This document shows, one piece after another, positions 24,476 through 34,556 of a stretch of 64,000 nucleotides of DNA. The DNA comes from Treponema sp. (GTDB taxonomy: Bacteria; Spirochaetota; Spirochaetia; Treponematales; Treponemataceae), in NCBI GenBank assembly GCA_014803985.1, contig JAAVAO010000013.1, forward strand, positions 1 through 64,000, written 5' to 3'. The translations under genes and the position numbers were made by a program. The notes under the pieces were generated by a model that was not told the origin of the DNA, did no database searches, and worked only from the letters and a program-made list of their open reading frames with translations. Position 1 is the stretch's first letter, and each line of letters opens with the position of its first letter.

Positions 24476-27172
24476 ATGGCTGAAGAATCAGAAAAAAAGC
24501 CGGAAGTTGTTGTTCACAAAAAACAGGCGGAGCCTTCTGGGGCTTCTCAAGCGGACAAGCCAACTTCAAACAAGTCCACTTCAAAAAAACTTAAAGTGGT
24601 TCTTGCAAAGAAGACGGGTTCATCTCCGCAAGCGACACAAAATGTTTCATCTTCGCAAAACGCTCAGAAATCTGACGGGCAGAGAAAGCGCGTTGTGGTA
24701 AAGTCGAAGACAGATCAAAAGGTAGCGCAAAAAACGCCGCAACCGCAGAAAAGCCAAGGCGCGGAACGACAGCAGCATCAGGGGCAGCAAAAGGACGAAA
24801 ATCGTTCGCAAAAGAAAGTATATGAATTGAACACTACACGACCGAATGTAAAGGCGGGAAATCTTTCTGATTCTGCTCATTATGACAGAGGCGGCTATAA
24901 TCGCGGAGGTTATGGCGGGCAAAACCGTCAAGGGCGTGGCGATGGATTTACGGGTACACAAGCGCGAAAGAGCTATCAAAACCGTGAAAGAAATGATGGT
25001 CAAAATAGGGGCAAGGAAGGAGGATTCCAGCAGCGAGGTTTCCAGGGCAAAAATGGAGTTTTCAAAAAGCAGGACGGTACTTCTTTTCCTAAATACAAAC
25101 AAAATCGTGCTCCAGGACAGGGACAACGATCTGGCGGTGGATTCCACATCGGCGGGGGAGATAGTTCTGTTCCATCGATGATGCAGCAAGGACGAACTCC
25201 ATCGAAAAAGACATTTAAAGGCAAAAAGCCTGTAAAGCAAGTATATAACCGCAAGGATGAAGAGCAGTATGATGATACACTCTTTGAACAAAAGAAAAAG
25301 ACCGAAACTCCTGCAAGTGCTGTTCCTAAGTCAATAGAAATTATGGAAACAGTGTCAATTTCAGATCTTGCAAAGAAAATGAATTTACGGGCATCTGAAA
25401 TTATTGCAAAGCTTATGGCAATGGGAACAATGGTTAAAATTACTCAAGCCATTGACTCTGACACGGCGACCATTCTTGCGTCTGAATACGGGTGTGAAGT
25501 TAAGATTATAAATCTGTACGATGAAACAGTGATTGAGGGCGACAAGGACACGGAAAATTCATTGAAGCCTCGCGCTCCTGTTGTCACCGTAATGGGGCAT
25601 GTTGATCACGGAAAGACAAAAACTCTTGACGCAATCCGTCATTCCTATGTTGCAGAGGGTGAAGCAGGCGGAATCACACAGTCAATTGGTGCGTATTCCG
25701 TTCACACTGAAAAGGGAGACATTACATTCCTTGACACTCCAGGTCATGAAGCGTTTACGATGATGAGGGCTCGGGGTGCGCAAGTTACCGATATTGTTGT
25801 TTTGGTTGTTGCCGCAGATGATGGCGTAATGCCTCAAACGCTGGAAGCAATTGCCCATGCAAGAGATGCAAAGGTTCCTATTATTGTTGCCGTAAATAAA
25901 GTTGATAAACCCGATGCAAACCCAGACCGTGTAAAAACGCAGTTGAGCGAGCAAGGGCTTGCACCTGAAGAATGGGGTGGAGACACGCAATATGTTCATA
26001 TTTCCGCACTCAAGAAAGAAGGTATTGACGACTTGCTGGACGCAATTCTTTTGCAAGCTGAAATGCTTGAATTGAAGGCAACGTATGAATGTCGTGCTGA
26101 AGGAAAAATACTTGAATCGCGCATTGACCAAGGAAGAGGTGTTGTTTCTTCCGTCCTTATTCAGCGCGGAACTCTTCATCAGGGAGATCCATTTGTTGCT
26201 GGCGTTTATTCAGGGCGTGTTCGCGCTATGTTTGATGATTTGGGGCGTCGCGTAAAGGAGGCATGTCCATCCACACCTGTTGAAGTTATTGGAATGGAGG
26301 AAATGCCAAATGCCGGCGATCCGCTGCAAGTTACTGAAAACGAAAAAGAAGCGAAGGCGATTTCTACAAAACGACAGGAATTAAAGAGATTTGAAGATGC
26401 AAAGGCAGTTAAGAAAGTTACTCTTGAAAATCTTGACAAGACAATCAAGGACAAAGAAATTCAGGAGTTTAAGGTTATCATCAAAGCGGATTTGCAGGGT
26501 TCTGCGGAGGCGTTGAAGTCTTCCCTTGAAAAACTTTCTACAAGCGATATTCGACTTGTTGTCATTCATTCGTCTGCTGGAGCGATAAATGAAAGCGATG
26601 TTACTCTTGCATCTGCCGACTCTAATGCCATTATCATTGGCTTTAATGTTCGTCCCACTCCAAAGGCAAAAATTCTTGCGGAGCAGGAGGGCGTTGAAAT
26701 TCGCAAGTATAATATCATTTATAAGTGCGTTGAAGAAATAAAGGCGGCGATGGAAGGCACTTTGCAACCTAATACAAAAGAACAGGTAATTGGTGGCGTG
26801 GAAGTGCGAAATACTTTCAAAGTGCCAAAAATTGGAATTATCGCTGGTTGCTATGTTACGGACGGCGTTGTCAAACGAAATGCGCTTGTTAATCTTGTGC
26901 GCGATGGAATTGTTAAGTTTACAGGAAAAATTTCGTCACTCAAGCGATTTAAGGATGATGCAAAAGAAGTTGCCAATGGATTTGAATGTGGAATTGGACT
27001 TGAGAATTGGCAGGACATTCAAGTTGGCGACCATTTTGAAATTTTTGAGTATGTTGAAATTGCTAGAAAGTTGGGCGATGAGTTCCATGACGAACGCGCG
27101 GAAAATGAACGCAAAGCGGCTGAGGCTCTTGCTGCAAATTCTGACAATGCGAACAGTGCAGGAGAAAAATAA
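24476..27172 (+). CDS. infB: Translation initiation factor IF-2 with RGG-like N-terminal region
   Basis: An 898-residue IF-2 that delivers initiator fMet-tRNA. The G domain begins at about residue 373 with [12 protein letters not shown], then DTPGHEAF and NKVDKP (G1, G3, G4). Domains II-IV follow to the C-terminus. The first 290 residues are low-complexity: Lys/Gln/Ser-rich, then a Gly/Arg/Asn/Gln stretch (about 135-225) with [17 protein letters not shown]-type repeats. The usual IF2-N segment ([10 protein letters not shown]) precedes the G domain. It starts 8 bases after nusA. Confidence 0.97.
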   Translation: MAEESEKKPEVVVHKKQAEPSGASQADKPTSNKSTSKKLKVVLAKKTGSSPQATQNVSSSQNAQKSDGQRKRVVVKSKTDQKVAQKTPQPQKSQGAERQQHQGQQKDENRSQKKVYELNTTRPNVKAGNLSDSAHYDRGGYNRGGYGGQNRQGRGDGFTGTQARKSYQNRERNDGQNRGKEGGFQQRGFQGKNGVFKKQDGTSFPKYKQNRAPGQGQRSGGGFHIGGGDSSVPSMMQQGRTPSKKTFKGKKPVKQVYNRKDEEQYDDTLFEQKKKTETPASAVPKSIEIMETVSISDLAKKMNLRASEIIAKLMAMGTMVKITQAIDSDTATILASEYGCEVKIINLYDETVIEGDKDTENSLKPRAPVVTVMGHVDHGKTKTLDAIRHSYVAEGEAGGITQSIGAYSVHTEKGDITFLDTPGHEAFTMMRARGAQVTDIVVLVVAADDGVMPQTLEAIAHARDAKVPIIVAVNKVDKPDANPDRVKTQLSEQGLAPEEWGGDTQYVHISALKKEGIDDLLDAILLQAEMLELKATYECRAEGKILESRIDQGRGVVSSVLIQRGTLHQGDPFVAGVYSGRVRAMFDDLGRRVKEACPSTPVEVIGMEEMPNAGDPLQVTENEKEAKAISTKRQELKRFEDAKAVKKVTLENLDKTIKDKEIQEFKVIIKADLQGSAEALKSSLEKLSTSDIRLVVIHSSAGAINESDVTLASADSNAIIIGFNVRPTPKAKILAEQEGVEIRKYNIIYKCVEEIKAAMEGTLQPNTKEQVIGGVEVRNTFKVPKIGIIAGCYVTDGVVKRNALVNLVRDGIVKFTGKISSLKRFKDDAKEVANGFECGIGLENWQDIQVGDHFEIFEYVEIARKLGDEFHDERAENERKAAEALAANSDNANSAGEK

Positions 27173-27570
27173 TGAGGCAATACAGAATGCAACGGTTAAA
27201 CGGACAGTTGCGTGATGAAATCTCTAAAATTCTCTTGCACGAAGACATAAAAGACCCGCGCGTTTCTACATTCCTTTCAATAAATCGAGTTGAAATAACA
27301 AAGGATTTGAGATACGCAAAGGTCTTTGTTTCAAGTTTTTTGTCTGATGCACAACTTGAAAAGGGCGTTGATGGTTTGAATAGTGCGGCAGGTTTTATTC
27401 AGTGTGTGATTGCAAAAAAACTGCGGATTTATCAGTTTCCAAAATTGACATTTTATGTTGATAAAGCAATGAAAGACGGTTTTAGAATGGTGGAAACTTT
27501 AAATGCGCTTGAAAGACAGTCTAAAGAACGCGAAAGCCAAGCTGCGGAAAACGTTCCGTCCGATGATTAA
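27172..27570 (+). CDS. rbfA: Ribosome-binding factor A
   Basis: A 132-residue RbfA, a KH-fold protein that binds the 30S subunit near the 16S 5' end during maturation and cold growth. Seen: RMQRLNGQLRDEISKIL, the strand VEITKDLRYAKVFVS, and RIYQFPKLTFYVDKA with the terminal PxLxF motif. It overlaps infB by one base (TAATG), so translation is probably coupled. Confidence 0.94.
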   Translation: MRQYRMQRLNGQLRDEISKILLHEDIKDPRVSTFLSINRVEITKDLRYAKVFVSSFLSDAQLEKGVDGLNSAAGFIQCVIAKKLRIYQFPKLTFYVDKAMKDGFRMVETLNALERQSKERESQAAENVPSDD

Positions 27571-28612
27571 CAATTCTGAAAACAAAATGGACTGTCTTCC
27601 AAAAGACTGCATAGTCCTGTTTGCAAAACAGGCAGGACTTACCAGTTTTTCATCATTATACACAATAAAGCATGCATTAAAAACAAAAAAAGTCGGTCAT
27701 ACAGGCACATTGGACAGTTTTGCAGAGGGACTTTTAGTTGTGTGTTGTGGTGCACTCACTCGCCTTGCTGGAAAAATCACTGAATTTGACAAGACTTATC
27801 AAGCGGTTATACAATTTGGCGCGGAAACAGACACCCTTGAATACACAGGTTCTCTTGTGAGGACCGCTCCTCTTCCAACAAGGGAAAGTGTTGAGCGCGC
27901 AATCGATCATTTTACAGGTGAAATTATGCAAGTGCCCCCTGCCTTTAGTGCAATTCATGTTGATGGAAAACGTGCAAGTGATGTTGCCCGCTCAGGAGCA
28001 GCAGTTTCAATTCCTGCACGTAAAGTTACCGTCTATTCATCAAAGATACTCGACGTGAAATATGCAGATGACAATTCACATGCACTTGATTCTGCCCTTG
28101 TGGAGTTTTCTGTTTCAAAAGGCACCTATATCAGAAGTCTTGCAAGAGATATTGGAAATTTTGCTTCGAGTGCGGCGCATTTAACAGGTCTTTTTAGGAC
28201 GAAAGTTGGAGATTTTAAAGTCAATGAAGCGGCGGGCTTTGAACTTTTAGAGCCTTTTACAATTGAGCGCGTGAAAAAAAACGTTGCAAAATATGTCGCT
28301 TTAAAGAATTCAACGGACACAGATTTTAAGAGCGTGAAAAATGAAGCATTTTTGCATGGCGAAGTTATAAAAAAATCTCTCCCGATGACTCGTTCTCTTG
28401 CAAAACAGTGCGGTTTTTCTGTTTTGAATTTAAACTGCGGAAAGGAAAATTGGTTTTTTAACGGGGGAAAACTTTCGTCTTCTTTGTTTGATGTTTCTCC
28501 GTTTTCTCTAAAAACAGAATTTGCAGCAGTTTTTACCTCACACAATACATTCGCAGGCCTTTTGCAAAAAAATGAAAGCGGGTATTTTTCCTATAGTTTT
28601 GTTTGCCATTAA
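27563..28612 (+). CDS. truB: tRNA pseudouridine(55) synthase
   Basis: A 349-residue TruB (from ATG 27563) that makes pseudouridine 55 in the T loop. Catalytic Asp lies in VGHTGTLDSFAEGLLVV; KTYQAVIQFGAETDT and SKGTYIRSLARDIG are further family landmarks. The C-terminal 100 residues are less conserved. ATG 27563 overlaps the rbfA stop by 8 bases; the frame extends upstream to 27503 but that region lies inside rbfA. Last gene of the operon; a palindromic-repeat array begins 20 bases after its stop. Confidence 0.94.
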   Translation: MINNSENKMDCLPKDCIVLFAKQAGLTSFSSLYTIKHALKTKKVGHTGTLDSFAEGLLVVCCGALTRLAGKITEFDKTYQAVIQFGAETDTLEYTGSLVRTAPLPTRESVERAIDHFTGEIMQVPPAFSAIHVDGKRASDVARSGAAVSIPARKVTVYSSKILDVKYADDNSHALDSALVEFSVSKGTYIRSLARDIGNFASSAAHLTGLFRTKVGDFKVNEAAGFELLEPFTIERVKKNVAKYVALKNSTDTDFKSVKNEAFLHGEVIKKSLPMTRSLAKQCGFSVLNLNCGKENWFFNGGKLSSSLFDVSPFSLKTEFAAVFTSHNTFAGLLQKNESGYFSYSFVCH

Positions 28613-28632
28613 GATCCCGCCTAAAAACGTGA

Positions 28633-28997
28633 GGCGAATGCAAAACCCATATTTTTATAACAAGAAATTTAGGCATTCGCCATCGTTCAAAAAACTGCTA
28701 GTCAGTTTTGCTAAAAACCGAGCGTTGCGATGTAGCAAAACTGAAGGCGAATGCAAAATCCATATTTTATAACAAGAAATTTAGGCATTCTCAACCGCAT
28801 AAAAATCCGCTAGCCAGTTTTGGTAGCGGTAGCGCACAAAACTGAAGGCGAGTGCTAAATCCATATGTTTATAACAAGAAATTTAGGCATTCTCAACTGC
28901 ATAAAAATCCGCTAGTCAGTTTTGGTAGCGGTAGCGCACAAAACTGAAGGCGAATGCAAAATCCATATTTTTATAAAAAGAAATTTTAGCATTCGCC
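28633..28997. repeat. Modular palindrome array A, site 1 (truB-ruvA)
   Basis: Fills most of the 430-base gap between truB and ruvA. It alternates two hairpins. H1: GGCGAATGC / GCATTC(GCC) at 28633-28681, 28746-28790, 28847-28892 and 28949-28997, each around a 30-base AT-rich loop. H2: CAGTTTTG / CAAAACTG at 28703-28743, 28815-28844 and 28917-28946, around a 25-base core (first) or 14-base core GTAGCGGTAGCGCA (second and third). Period 113, 101, 102. The orientation is opposite to site 2. Confidence 0.95.
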
Positions 28998-29030
28998 CCT
29001 TTTCCTGCTGATTTTTTTTTCACTTTATAG

Positions 29031-29036
29031 TATAGT
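29031..29036 (+). promoter_or_regulatory. -10 box of a probable leaderless ruvA promoter
   Basis: TATAGT at 29031-29036 (a second overlaps at 29026-29031) lies 6 bases before ATG 29043. No Shine-Dalgarno is present and the -35 match is weak. Confidence 0.45.
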
Positions 29037-29042
29037 TTTAGT

Positions 29043-29657
29043 ATGTTCAATTCTATTACAGGAACAATCACTGCAAAACTTCCTCACCAGATTTTTTTAG
29101 ACAATAATGGTGTGGAATGGGATGTGTGCGTTCCAGATTCCAGCATTGATATGCTTCCACCTGTGGGAAACAGCGCGAAAATTTTTACATTTTTACAGCA
29201 CACTGATGCGGCTATGCAACTTTTTGGTTTTGCAAATGACAATGAGCGTACATTGTTTTTTGATTTGCTAAAGGTTGAAGGAATTGGCGCAAAATCTGCG
29301 GTTAAAATTATGAGTAGTGTTTCATCTGCTCGATTGACGGAGCTTTTGGATAAGGGCGACTTGGAAAACCTTGAAAAAATACCTGGCGTAGGGAAAAAAA
29401 GCGCGGGAAAAATGCTGCTTGCATTAAAAGGAAAAATCCAATTTCATAAAAATGAAACGGTGCAGTCGCTTACAACCGTTTCCGCCTATTCTGATGTCGT
29501 GCTTTCGCTTTTGAGTATGGGCTATGACAAGCAGAGTGCGGAGCAAAAGGTTGCTCTTCTTGCTGAAAGTTTAAAGAACGATGAAAATTTTTCTTCAAAA
29601 TCTGAAAAAGAACGTGAAGAAATTATATTTCGTCGTGCAATTATGGAATTGGCTTAA
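29043..29657 (+). CDS. ruvA: Holliday junction DNA helicase subunit RuvA
   Basis: A 204-residue RuvA that binds four-way junctions and loads RuvB. The N-terminal OB domain starts FNSITGTITAKLPHQIFLDNNGVEWDV; two helix-hairpin-helix motifs follow (FDLLKVEGIGAKSAVKIMS and LEKIPGVGKKSAGKMLL), then a flexible linker and the RuvB-binding domain III (VVLSLLSMGYDKQSAEQKV). ATG 29043 lies 6 bases after a TATAGT box with no ribosome binding site, so the mRNA may be leaderless. ruvB starts 11 bases after the stop. Confidence 0.95.
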   Translation: MFNSITGTITAKLPHQIFLDNNGVEWDVCVPDSSIDMLPPVGNSAKIFTFLQHTDAAMQLFGFANDNERTLFFDLLKVEGIGAKSAVKIMSSVSSARLTELLDKGDLENLEKIPGVGKKSAGKMLLALKGKIQFHKNETVQSLTTVSAYSDVVLSLLSMGYDKQSAEQKVALLAESLKNDENFSSKSEKEREEIIFRRAIMELA

Positions 29658-29668
29658 AGGTTTAAAGT

Positions 29669-30730
29669 ATGACTGATTTTACTAATTCGGAAGACAGCGG
29701 TTTTTCTTCAATTGTACGTGCAGATTCACGGAATACTCTTGATGAACAAGACTCTTCTCTGAGACCGCAGCTTTTAAAAGACTTTTTAGGGCAAACTACC
29801 GTTAAAAACAACCTTGCAACATTTATTGCAGCGGCTCGAAAACGAGAAGAGCCACTTGATCACCTGCTTTTGATAGGACCTCCTGGACTTGGAAAAACCA
29901 CTCTCGCTCAAATTACTGCCCATGAACTTGGCGTTGATTTTAAAGTAACGTCCGCCCCCGCGCTTGACAAGCCAAAAGATTTGGCAGGCATTCTTTCAAC
30001 GATTACTCCACGAACCGTTTTCTTTATCGATGAAATTCACCGCTTGAAACCTGCCATTGAAGAAATGCTTTATATTGCGATGGAAGATTTTGAACTTGAC
30101 TGGATTATTGGGCAGGGGGCGGCGGCGCGCACTGTGCGCATTCCGATTCCTCCGTTCACGTTAGTTGGTGCAACTACAAAAGCGGGGAGTGTTTCAAGTC
30201 CATTGCGCAGTCGATTTGGAATAATCCCTCGGTTTGAATTTTATACGATTGATGAGCTTTCGTCTATTATTTGTCGTTCCGCTGATATTTTGAATGTTTT
30301 TGTGGAACAAAATGCCGCCTCTCTGATGGCAAAATGTTCTCGTGGAACTCCTCGTGTGGCAAATCGAGTTTTACGGCGTATGAGGGATTTCGCTCAAGTC
30401 TATGGAGATGGAAAAATTACTCTTTCTGTAGTGGAAGAAGGATTAAAACGTTTGGAGATAGATGGAATGGGGCTTGAAAAATGTGATCGCGATATTCTGC
30501 AATCTGTGATCCATAATTTTGGCGGCGGTCCTGTTGGAGCAGAAACACTTGCCATTTCTATTGGTGAGTCGATTGACACTTTAGAAGATTATTATGAACC
30601 GTATTTAATTCAGTGTGGTTTTTTACAAAGAACGCCTCGCGGTCGAATTGCAACGGAGAAAGCATATATGCACTTGAATCTTGAACCAAAAGAAAAACAT
30701 TCTGATTCTTCACAAGGAAAATTATTCTAA
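29669..30730 (+). CDS. ruvB: Holliday junction DNA helicase motor RuvB
   Basis: A 353-residue AAA+ motor that drives branch migration with RuvA. Walker [10 protein letters not shown] (about residue 70), Walker B IDEIHRL, sensor 1 [18 protein letters not shown] with the arginine finger, and the C-terminal winged helix ([16 protein letters not shown]). The N-terminus is about 15 residues longer than usual and acidic/serine-rich. AAAGG lies upstream of ATG 29669; the stop overlaps queA by one base. Confidence 0.97.
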   Translation: MTDFTNSEDSGFSSIVRADSRNTLDEQDSSLRPQLLKDFLGQTTVKNNLATFIAAARKREEPLDHLLLIGPPGLGKTTLAQITAHELGVDFKVTSAPALDKPKDLAGILSTITPRTVFFIDEIHRLKPAIEEMLYIAMEDFELDWIIGQGAAARTVRIPIPPFTLVGATTKAGSVSSPLRSRFGIIPRFEFYTIDELSSIICRSADILNVFVEQNAASLMAKCSRGTPRVANRVLRRMRDFAQVYGDGKITLSVVEEGLKRLEIDGMGLEKCDRDILQSVIHNFGGGPVGAETLAISIGESIDTLEDYYEPYLIQCGFLQRTPRGRIATEKAYMHLNLEPKEKHSDSSQGKLF

Positions 30731-31770
30731 TGAAAACAGCTGATTTTAATTTTGAACTTCCTGAAAACCTTATTGCACAGTGTCCGAGCGATGTGAGGGG
30801 GCAGGATAGACTTATGTTGCTTTCACGGCAAAGCGGAATCACCAAAGACTATATGATGGATGATCTTCCAGATTTGATTTCAAAAGACACTCTGATGGTT
30901 TTTAATAACTCAAAGGTTCGCAGGGCGAGATGTTTTGGAATAAAAGAAACAACGGAACGCGAAACGGAATTTATGTTTTTGAATCAAATTGACAAAGATT
31001 GTCTTGTGTGGAATACAATGGTGAAAAACGCAAAAAAGCAAAAGCCGGGAATGCGCTATACATTTCCAGATGGAACTATTGGAACTATTATTGATGAAAA
31101 AGGAAATGAAGGCACTGAATTTCGTGCGTTGAAGTTTGACTTTGTGTTGACAGAAGACTGGTTTGAAAAAAATGGGCATATTCCACTTCCGCCGTATATA
31201 AAGCGCAGTGATACCGCAGAGGATGGGGAACGCTATCAAAATGTCTATGCAGAAAAGACGGGAAGTGCGGCTTGTCCAACGGCAGGGCTTCATTTTACAA
31301 ACGAAATGCTTTCACGATTGTCTGAAAAAGGGGTTGAACGGGTGTTTTTGACATTGCATGTTGGATTGGGGACTTTTTTGCCAGTTCGCGAGGAAAACAT
31401 CGAAAATCACAAAATGCACGAGGAATTCTTTACGATTTCAGAAGAAGCGGCAGAAAAAATAAATCAAGCGAAAAAAGAGGGGCGACCAATTTTAGCGGTT
31501 GGCACAACGTCCGTTAGAACTCTTGAAGCATCTGCCGATGAAAACGGTTTTGTAAAGGCAGGCACGTCATCCACGAGAATTTTTATGTATCCGGGATATA
31601 CATTTAAGATTGTTGACCAAATGTTCACGAATTTTCATACGCCTGAAAGTACCCTGATAATGCTGGTGAGTGCTTTTGCTGGGCGTGAAACTGTTTTGCA
31701 TGCCTATAAATCTGCCGTTGAAAAAAAATATCGCTTTTTCAGTTATGGAGACTGTATGCTGATTAAGTAA
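30730..31770 (+). CDS. queA: S-adenosylmethionine:tRNA ribosyltransferase-isomerase
   Basis: A 346-residue QueA that builds epoxyqueuosine on tRNA from SAM. Seen: FNFELPENLIAQCP at the start, FNNSKVRRARCFG, the HIPLPPYIKR motif, SAACPTAGLHFTNEML (usually SVAAPTAGLHF; here Cys for Ala) and the C-terminal MLVSAFAGRE. It overlaps ruvB by one base (TAATG), which ties it to the ruv operon. The 3' gap to yaiI holds a structured repeat. Confidence 0.96.
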   Translation: MKTADFNFELPENLIAQCPSDVRGQDRLMLLSRQSGITKDYMMDDLPDLISKDTLMVFNNSKVRRARCFGIKETTERETEFMFLNQIDKDCLVWNTMVKNAKKQKPGMRYTFPDGTIGTIIDEKGNEGTEFRALKFDFVLTEDWFEKNGHIPLPPYIKRSDTAEDGERYQNVYAEKTGSAACPTAGLHFTNEMLSRLSEKGVERVFLTLHVGLGTFLPVREENIENHKMHEEFFTISEEAAEKINQAKKEGRPILAVGTTSVRTLEASADENGFVKAGTSSTRIFMYPGYTFKIVDQMFTNFHTPESTLIMLVSAFAGRETVLHAYKSAVEKKYRFFSYGDCMLIK

Positions 31771-31798
31771 AATACATACGATTTGTTTTTATATTTTT

Positions 31799-31884
31799 AT
31801 TTTCAGTCAAATAGCGAATTTTACTGCGGCAAGGATTTTAGGGCGAGCGAAAATAGCCACCCAAATAATATAAAAACTGAAAAT
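31799..31884. repeat. Dispersed intergenic repeat, copy 2, with outer inverted arms (queA-yaiI)
   Basis: Contains the second copy of the sequence seen after dxs (31806-31842). Here it is enclosed by ATTTTCAGT (31799-31807) and ACTGAAAAT (31876-31884), flanked by T-rich and A-rich stretches, so it could terminate the convergent queA and yaiI transcripts. Confidence 0.6.
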
Positions 31885-31903
31885 CGATGCTCTCTCCGCC
31901 ATT

Positions 31904-32365
31904 CTACCAATATTCATTTAAAAGGCGTTTTAGTTCTTTGTCGAATGTTTGGGTGAATTTTAAAAATTGTTGCGTTGAGTATGATTTTTGTTTACTTCCT
32001 TTAAAGCCGATTTGTGAAAGTTGCAGGTTGAATTCCCTGTCCTTAAGCAGTCCTCTTATATTATCCTTTGTGAAGGAAGTTCCTCTGTCATTCATTGCAC
32101 AGATATTTCTTTCAACAAGCCGAGAAGCAAGCAAAATATCTTTTGTTATAACAATGTCGTGTTTTTTTACATTTTCAAAAATAAAGTTGTCCGCAGAATC
32201 CTTTTCTTTTGGGCAAACAATCATTGTAACACAAGTGCTTTCTGTCGGGATTTCTTTATTTGCAACAAAATATAAATGGATTTCAAGTTTTTTTATGCGT
32301 TGTGCAACATAGTCTCTCACTTTTCTAGGACACGAATCAGCATCAATATATATATTTTCAATCAT
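31904..32365 (-). CDS. YaiI/YqxD family protein (DUF188, PIN-like)
   Basis: A 153-residue UPF0178 protein. Seen: IYIDADSCPRKVRDYV (paired Asp of a PIN-like fold), KHDIVITKDILLASRLVER and the C-terminal FTKDNIRGLLKDRE. Members are thought to be metal-dependent nucleases but this is unproven. It overlaps zapA by 4 bases, making it the last gene of the infC transcript group. Confidence 0.88.
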   Translation of the reverse strand: MIENIYIDADSCPRKVRDYVAQRIKKLEIHLYFVANKEIPTESTCVTMIVCPKEKDSADNFIFENVKKHDIVITKDILLASRLVERNICAMNDRGTSFTKDNIRGLLKDREFNLQLSQIGFKGSKQKSYSTQQFLKFTQTFDKELKRLLNEYW

Positions 32366-32664
32366 AAAACAGAGTCGAGTTTTTTCAACAGTTCGTCCAC
32401 AACCTTTGTAGATTTTGAATTTGTTACATCGTTTTTATATGCAAGTTGCGTTTTTTGTTTTTCCATTTTATCTTTGTACACTTCTTCGCACATAGAAATG
32501 CCTGCCATAATTGCAATTTGGATGTCATCCTTTAAATTGCCCTGTTTTTCGATTGCATTTACCTCGTGCTTGTAGTAAGTAAGAAGTTGATTTAAAAATT
32601 CTGAGTCGTAATTGTTTTCGATGGTAAAAGAAGTTCCTAGCATATCTATTCTAAGAGTACCCAT
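32362..32664 (-). CDS. zapA: Cell division protein ZapA-like
   Basis: A 100-residue protein of ZapA size and pattern: an N-terminal beta-rich region (LRIDMLGTSFTIENN) followed by a long helix with IQIAIMAGISMCEEVYK and a coiled-coil tail. ZapA cross-links FtsZ filaments at the division ring. It sits directly after a coiled-coil protein gene and overlaps yaiI by 4 bases. Confidence 0.75.
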   Translation of the reverse strand: MGTLRIDMLGTSFTIENNYDSEFLNQLLTYYKHEVNAIEKQGNLKDDIQIAIMAGISMCEEVYKDKMEKQKTQLAYKNDVTNSKSTKVVDELLKKLDSVL

Positions 32665-32676
32665 CGCTAATCACCC

Positions 32677-33420
32677 TTAATAAATATCTATGTTAGAAGC
32701 ATCCTGCTCGTTGTTTGATGAATTGCTTTCAGGAGACTCTTGCTCTTCATAAAAATCATCTATTTCTGTGTCCGTGTCTTCAGGATCTGGAGAAAATAAC
32801 AATCCATCGTCAAACGAATTCTCTATTTCTTGGTTATATAGTGTATTCTCTTCTTCAACGGGTTCTTCGCCGTAAGAGACATTTTGCTGTAAAGATGGCT
32901 CTTGTTGTTCTACCGTGTTTTGCTGCACAAAATTTTGCGGTTCTGGAGAGACGTTTTCTTGTGTGTAGGGAGAAATGCGTTCTTGTTCAATATCCTGCGA
33001 TTTTTGAGGAGCACTTTCCTGCATAGAGGGATGTACGTTTTCTTGGGGGGCAGAAACAGTGTTGATTTGCGAAATGTCATTCTGTGGGGCAGGGGGAACA
33101 ATGGTAGTTTCAACAGGCTGTTCAATCTGTTCTACAGTTTGCTCCACAGGCTTTTGAATATCTTGAGGCTTTTGAGAGGTTGCTTCAAGCACTGAATTTT
33201 CAATTGCCGTCAACCTCTCAAGCGCATTTTTGATTCCACTCTCAATCTGACTTTGTTCTTGTTCAAATTGAGAAAGTTGCTCCGACTTTACAGAAAGCGC
33301 ATTTGTGAGCTCTTCACAAGACTTGCGAAGAGCATCGTTTTCTGCTTGCAGCCGTTTTATTTTTTCAACGGCACTTTCAACTTTTTGTTCAAGTAAAAGA
33401 ATCTGATTGAGAGAAATCAT
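32677..33420 (-). CDS. Coiled-coil protein with Gln/Pro/Glu-rich tail, candidate ZapB-like partner
   Basis: A 247-residue protein. Residues 1-80 are a heptad coiled coil (LLLEQKVESAVEKIKRLQAEN...); residues 85-200 are low-complexity with repeated QENVSPEPQ / PQNDIS / QESAPQ units; the tail is acidic (PDPEDTDTEIDDF). ZapA lies directly downstream with 12 bases between them, so a ZapB-like or ZapA-recruiting role is plausible but inferred. It starts 3 bases after the rplT stop. Confidence 0.6.
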   Translation of the reverse strand: MISLNQILLLEQKVESAVEKIKRLQAENDALRKSCEELTNALSVKSEQLSQFEQEQSQIESGIKNALERLTAIENSVLEATSQKPQDIQKPVEQTVEQIEQPVETTIVPPAPQNDISQINTVSAPQENVHPSMQESAPQKSQDIEQERISPYTQENVSPEPQNFVQQNTVEQQEPSLQQNVSYGEEPVEEENTLYNQEIENSFDDGLLFSPDPEDTDTEIDDFYEEQESPESNSSNNEQDASNIDIY

Positions 33421-33423
33421 ATT

Positions 33424-33783
33424 TTACGCCTCTAATGCTTTTTTTGCAGCGTCAACTACAGCCTTGAAAGCAACTGGGTCTTCAATAGCCATATTTGAAA
33501 GTGCCTTCCTGTTGAGTGTGATTCCAGCCTTTGTGCAGCCGTTTATAAACCTTGAGTAGGTAAGTCCTTCTTCTCGAACAGCCGCATTGATACGGGCAAT
33601 CCAAAGCTTTCGGAAATTCCCTTTTCGGTCTCTGCGATCCACATAGGCGTGAACAAGTGCTTTTGTTACAGCATCTTTTGCCGCTTTATAATTTGACTTT
33701 CTGTCACCTCTAAAACCCTTTGCGAGTTTGAGAAGTTTTTTTCGACGATTTTTTCGTTTTGGTCCGTCTATCGCTCTTGACAT
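33424..33783 (-). CDS. rplT: 50S ribosomal protein L20
   Basis: A 119-residue bL20, an early 23S rRNA-binding assembly protein. Basic N-terminus ([24 protein letters not shown]) and the helical [26 protein letters not shown] core are typical. Third gene of the infC-rpmI-rplT operon, where L20 often represses its own operon. Confidence 0.97.
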   Translation of the reverse strand: MSRAIDGPKRKNRRKKLLKLAKGFRGDRKSNYKAAKDAVTKALVHAYVDRRDRKGNFRKLWIARINAAVREEGLTYSRFINGCTKAGITLNRKALSNMAIEDPVAFKAVVDAAKKALEA

Positions 33784-33796
33784 ATTCTATACCTCA

Positions 33797-33997
33797 TTAA
33801 CCGTATGGCAGCATCTGCTTGCGTATTTTCTTTGCATCGGCTTCGTCAACATAACCTGCTGCGCGAAGCTGCCTTTTTCTTTTTGGAGAACGCTTTGTCA
33901 AAATATGACGAAGGTTCTGTTTTTTGTGCTTAACTTTGCCAGTTCCTGTCAAGGAATAGCGTTTTGCAGCACTTCGTTTTGTTTTTTGTTTGGGCAT
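33797..33997 (-). CDS. rpmI: 50S ribosomal protein L35
   Basis: A 66-residue bL35: [20 protein letters not shown] at the N-terminus and [15 protein letters not shown] in the middle are diagnostic. Lies between infC (17 bases) and rplT (13 bases), the conserved order. Confidence 0.97.
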   Translation of the reverse strand: MPKQKTKRSAAKRYSLTGTGKVKHKKQNLRHILTKRSPKRKRQLRAAGYVDEADAKKIRKQMLPYG

Positions 33998-34014
33998 TTC
34001 CTTACCTCAAAAAA

Positions 34015-34545
34015 TTATTTGGCTTTTGCAGATATTGTCATTGACATAGTTTTTCCGTCCATCGCTGGATTTTTTTCAATGACATACGCGGAAGTAAGCC
34101 TTTTTAAAACTTCCTGCAAGACATCATAGCCGAGTTCCGTGTGTGCAAGTTCCCTTCCGCGGAAACGGATGGTAACCTTGACCTTGCATCCCTCGTCAAG
34201 AAATTCCTGTACATGCTTGGCTTTTGTGTCAAGATCACCCGAACCAATTTTTGGTTGCATTCGGATTTCCTTGAGTTTTAGAACCTTCTGATTTTTGCGG
34301 GATTCACGGAGCTTTTTCTCCTGTTCAAATCGGAATTTGCCATAATCGAGAATTTTACAAACAGGCGGATTGGCATTCGGTGAAACTTCAACAAGGTCAA
34401 GATCCAATTCCCTAGCCATTTTCAGCGCTTCCAAAGTGGGAACGATTCCTCTCTGGTTACCCTCATCGTCTATGAGCCTGACCTCACGCACTCGAATCAT
34501 TTCATTGACTCGCTGCCCCTTATTGTTGTTATTTGTGTATGCCAA
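34015..34545 (-). CDS. infC: Translation initiation factor IF-3 (TTG start)
   Basis: A 176-residue IF-3. N domain: [21 protein letters not shown]; linker; C domain with [18 protein letters not shown] and [11 protein letters not shown]. The only start with a matching upstream site is TTG at 34545, four bases after GGGAGG; IF-3 genes in several bacteria use rare starts so that IF-3 can repress itself, which could apply here. A hairpin (GTGTTT/AAACAC, 34571-34557) stands just upstream of the GGGAGG. First gene of the infC-rpmI-rplT operon and divergent from thiI. Confidence 0.94.
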   Translation of the reverse strand: MAYTNNNNKGQRVNEMIRVREVRLIDDEGNQRGIVPTLEALKMARELDLDLVEVSPNANPPVCKILDYGKFRFEQEKKLRESRKNQKVLKLKEIRMQPKIGSGDLDTKAKHVQEFLDEGCKVKVTIRFRGRELAHTELGYDVLQEVLKRLTSAYVIEKNPAMDGKTMSMTISAKAK

Positions 34546-34556
34546 CTATCCTCCCA

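Noticed and set aside
24647-25291. Long minus-strand frame opposite infB
   Set aside because: Leu/Arg-rich antisense of the low-complexity IF-2 region; no start signals.
28633-28997. CRISPR-like array because of regular ~102-bp period
   Set aside because: The parts that vary are short cores inside palindromes, spacers recur between units and sites, units are too long, and no cas gene is present.
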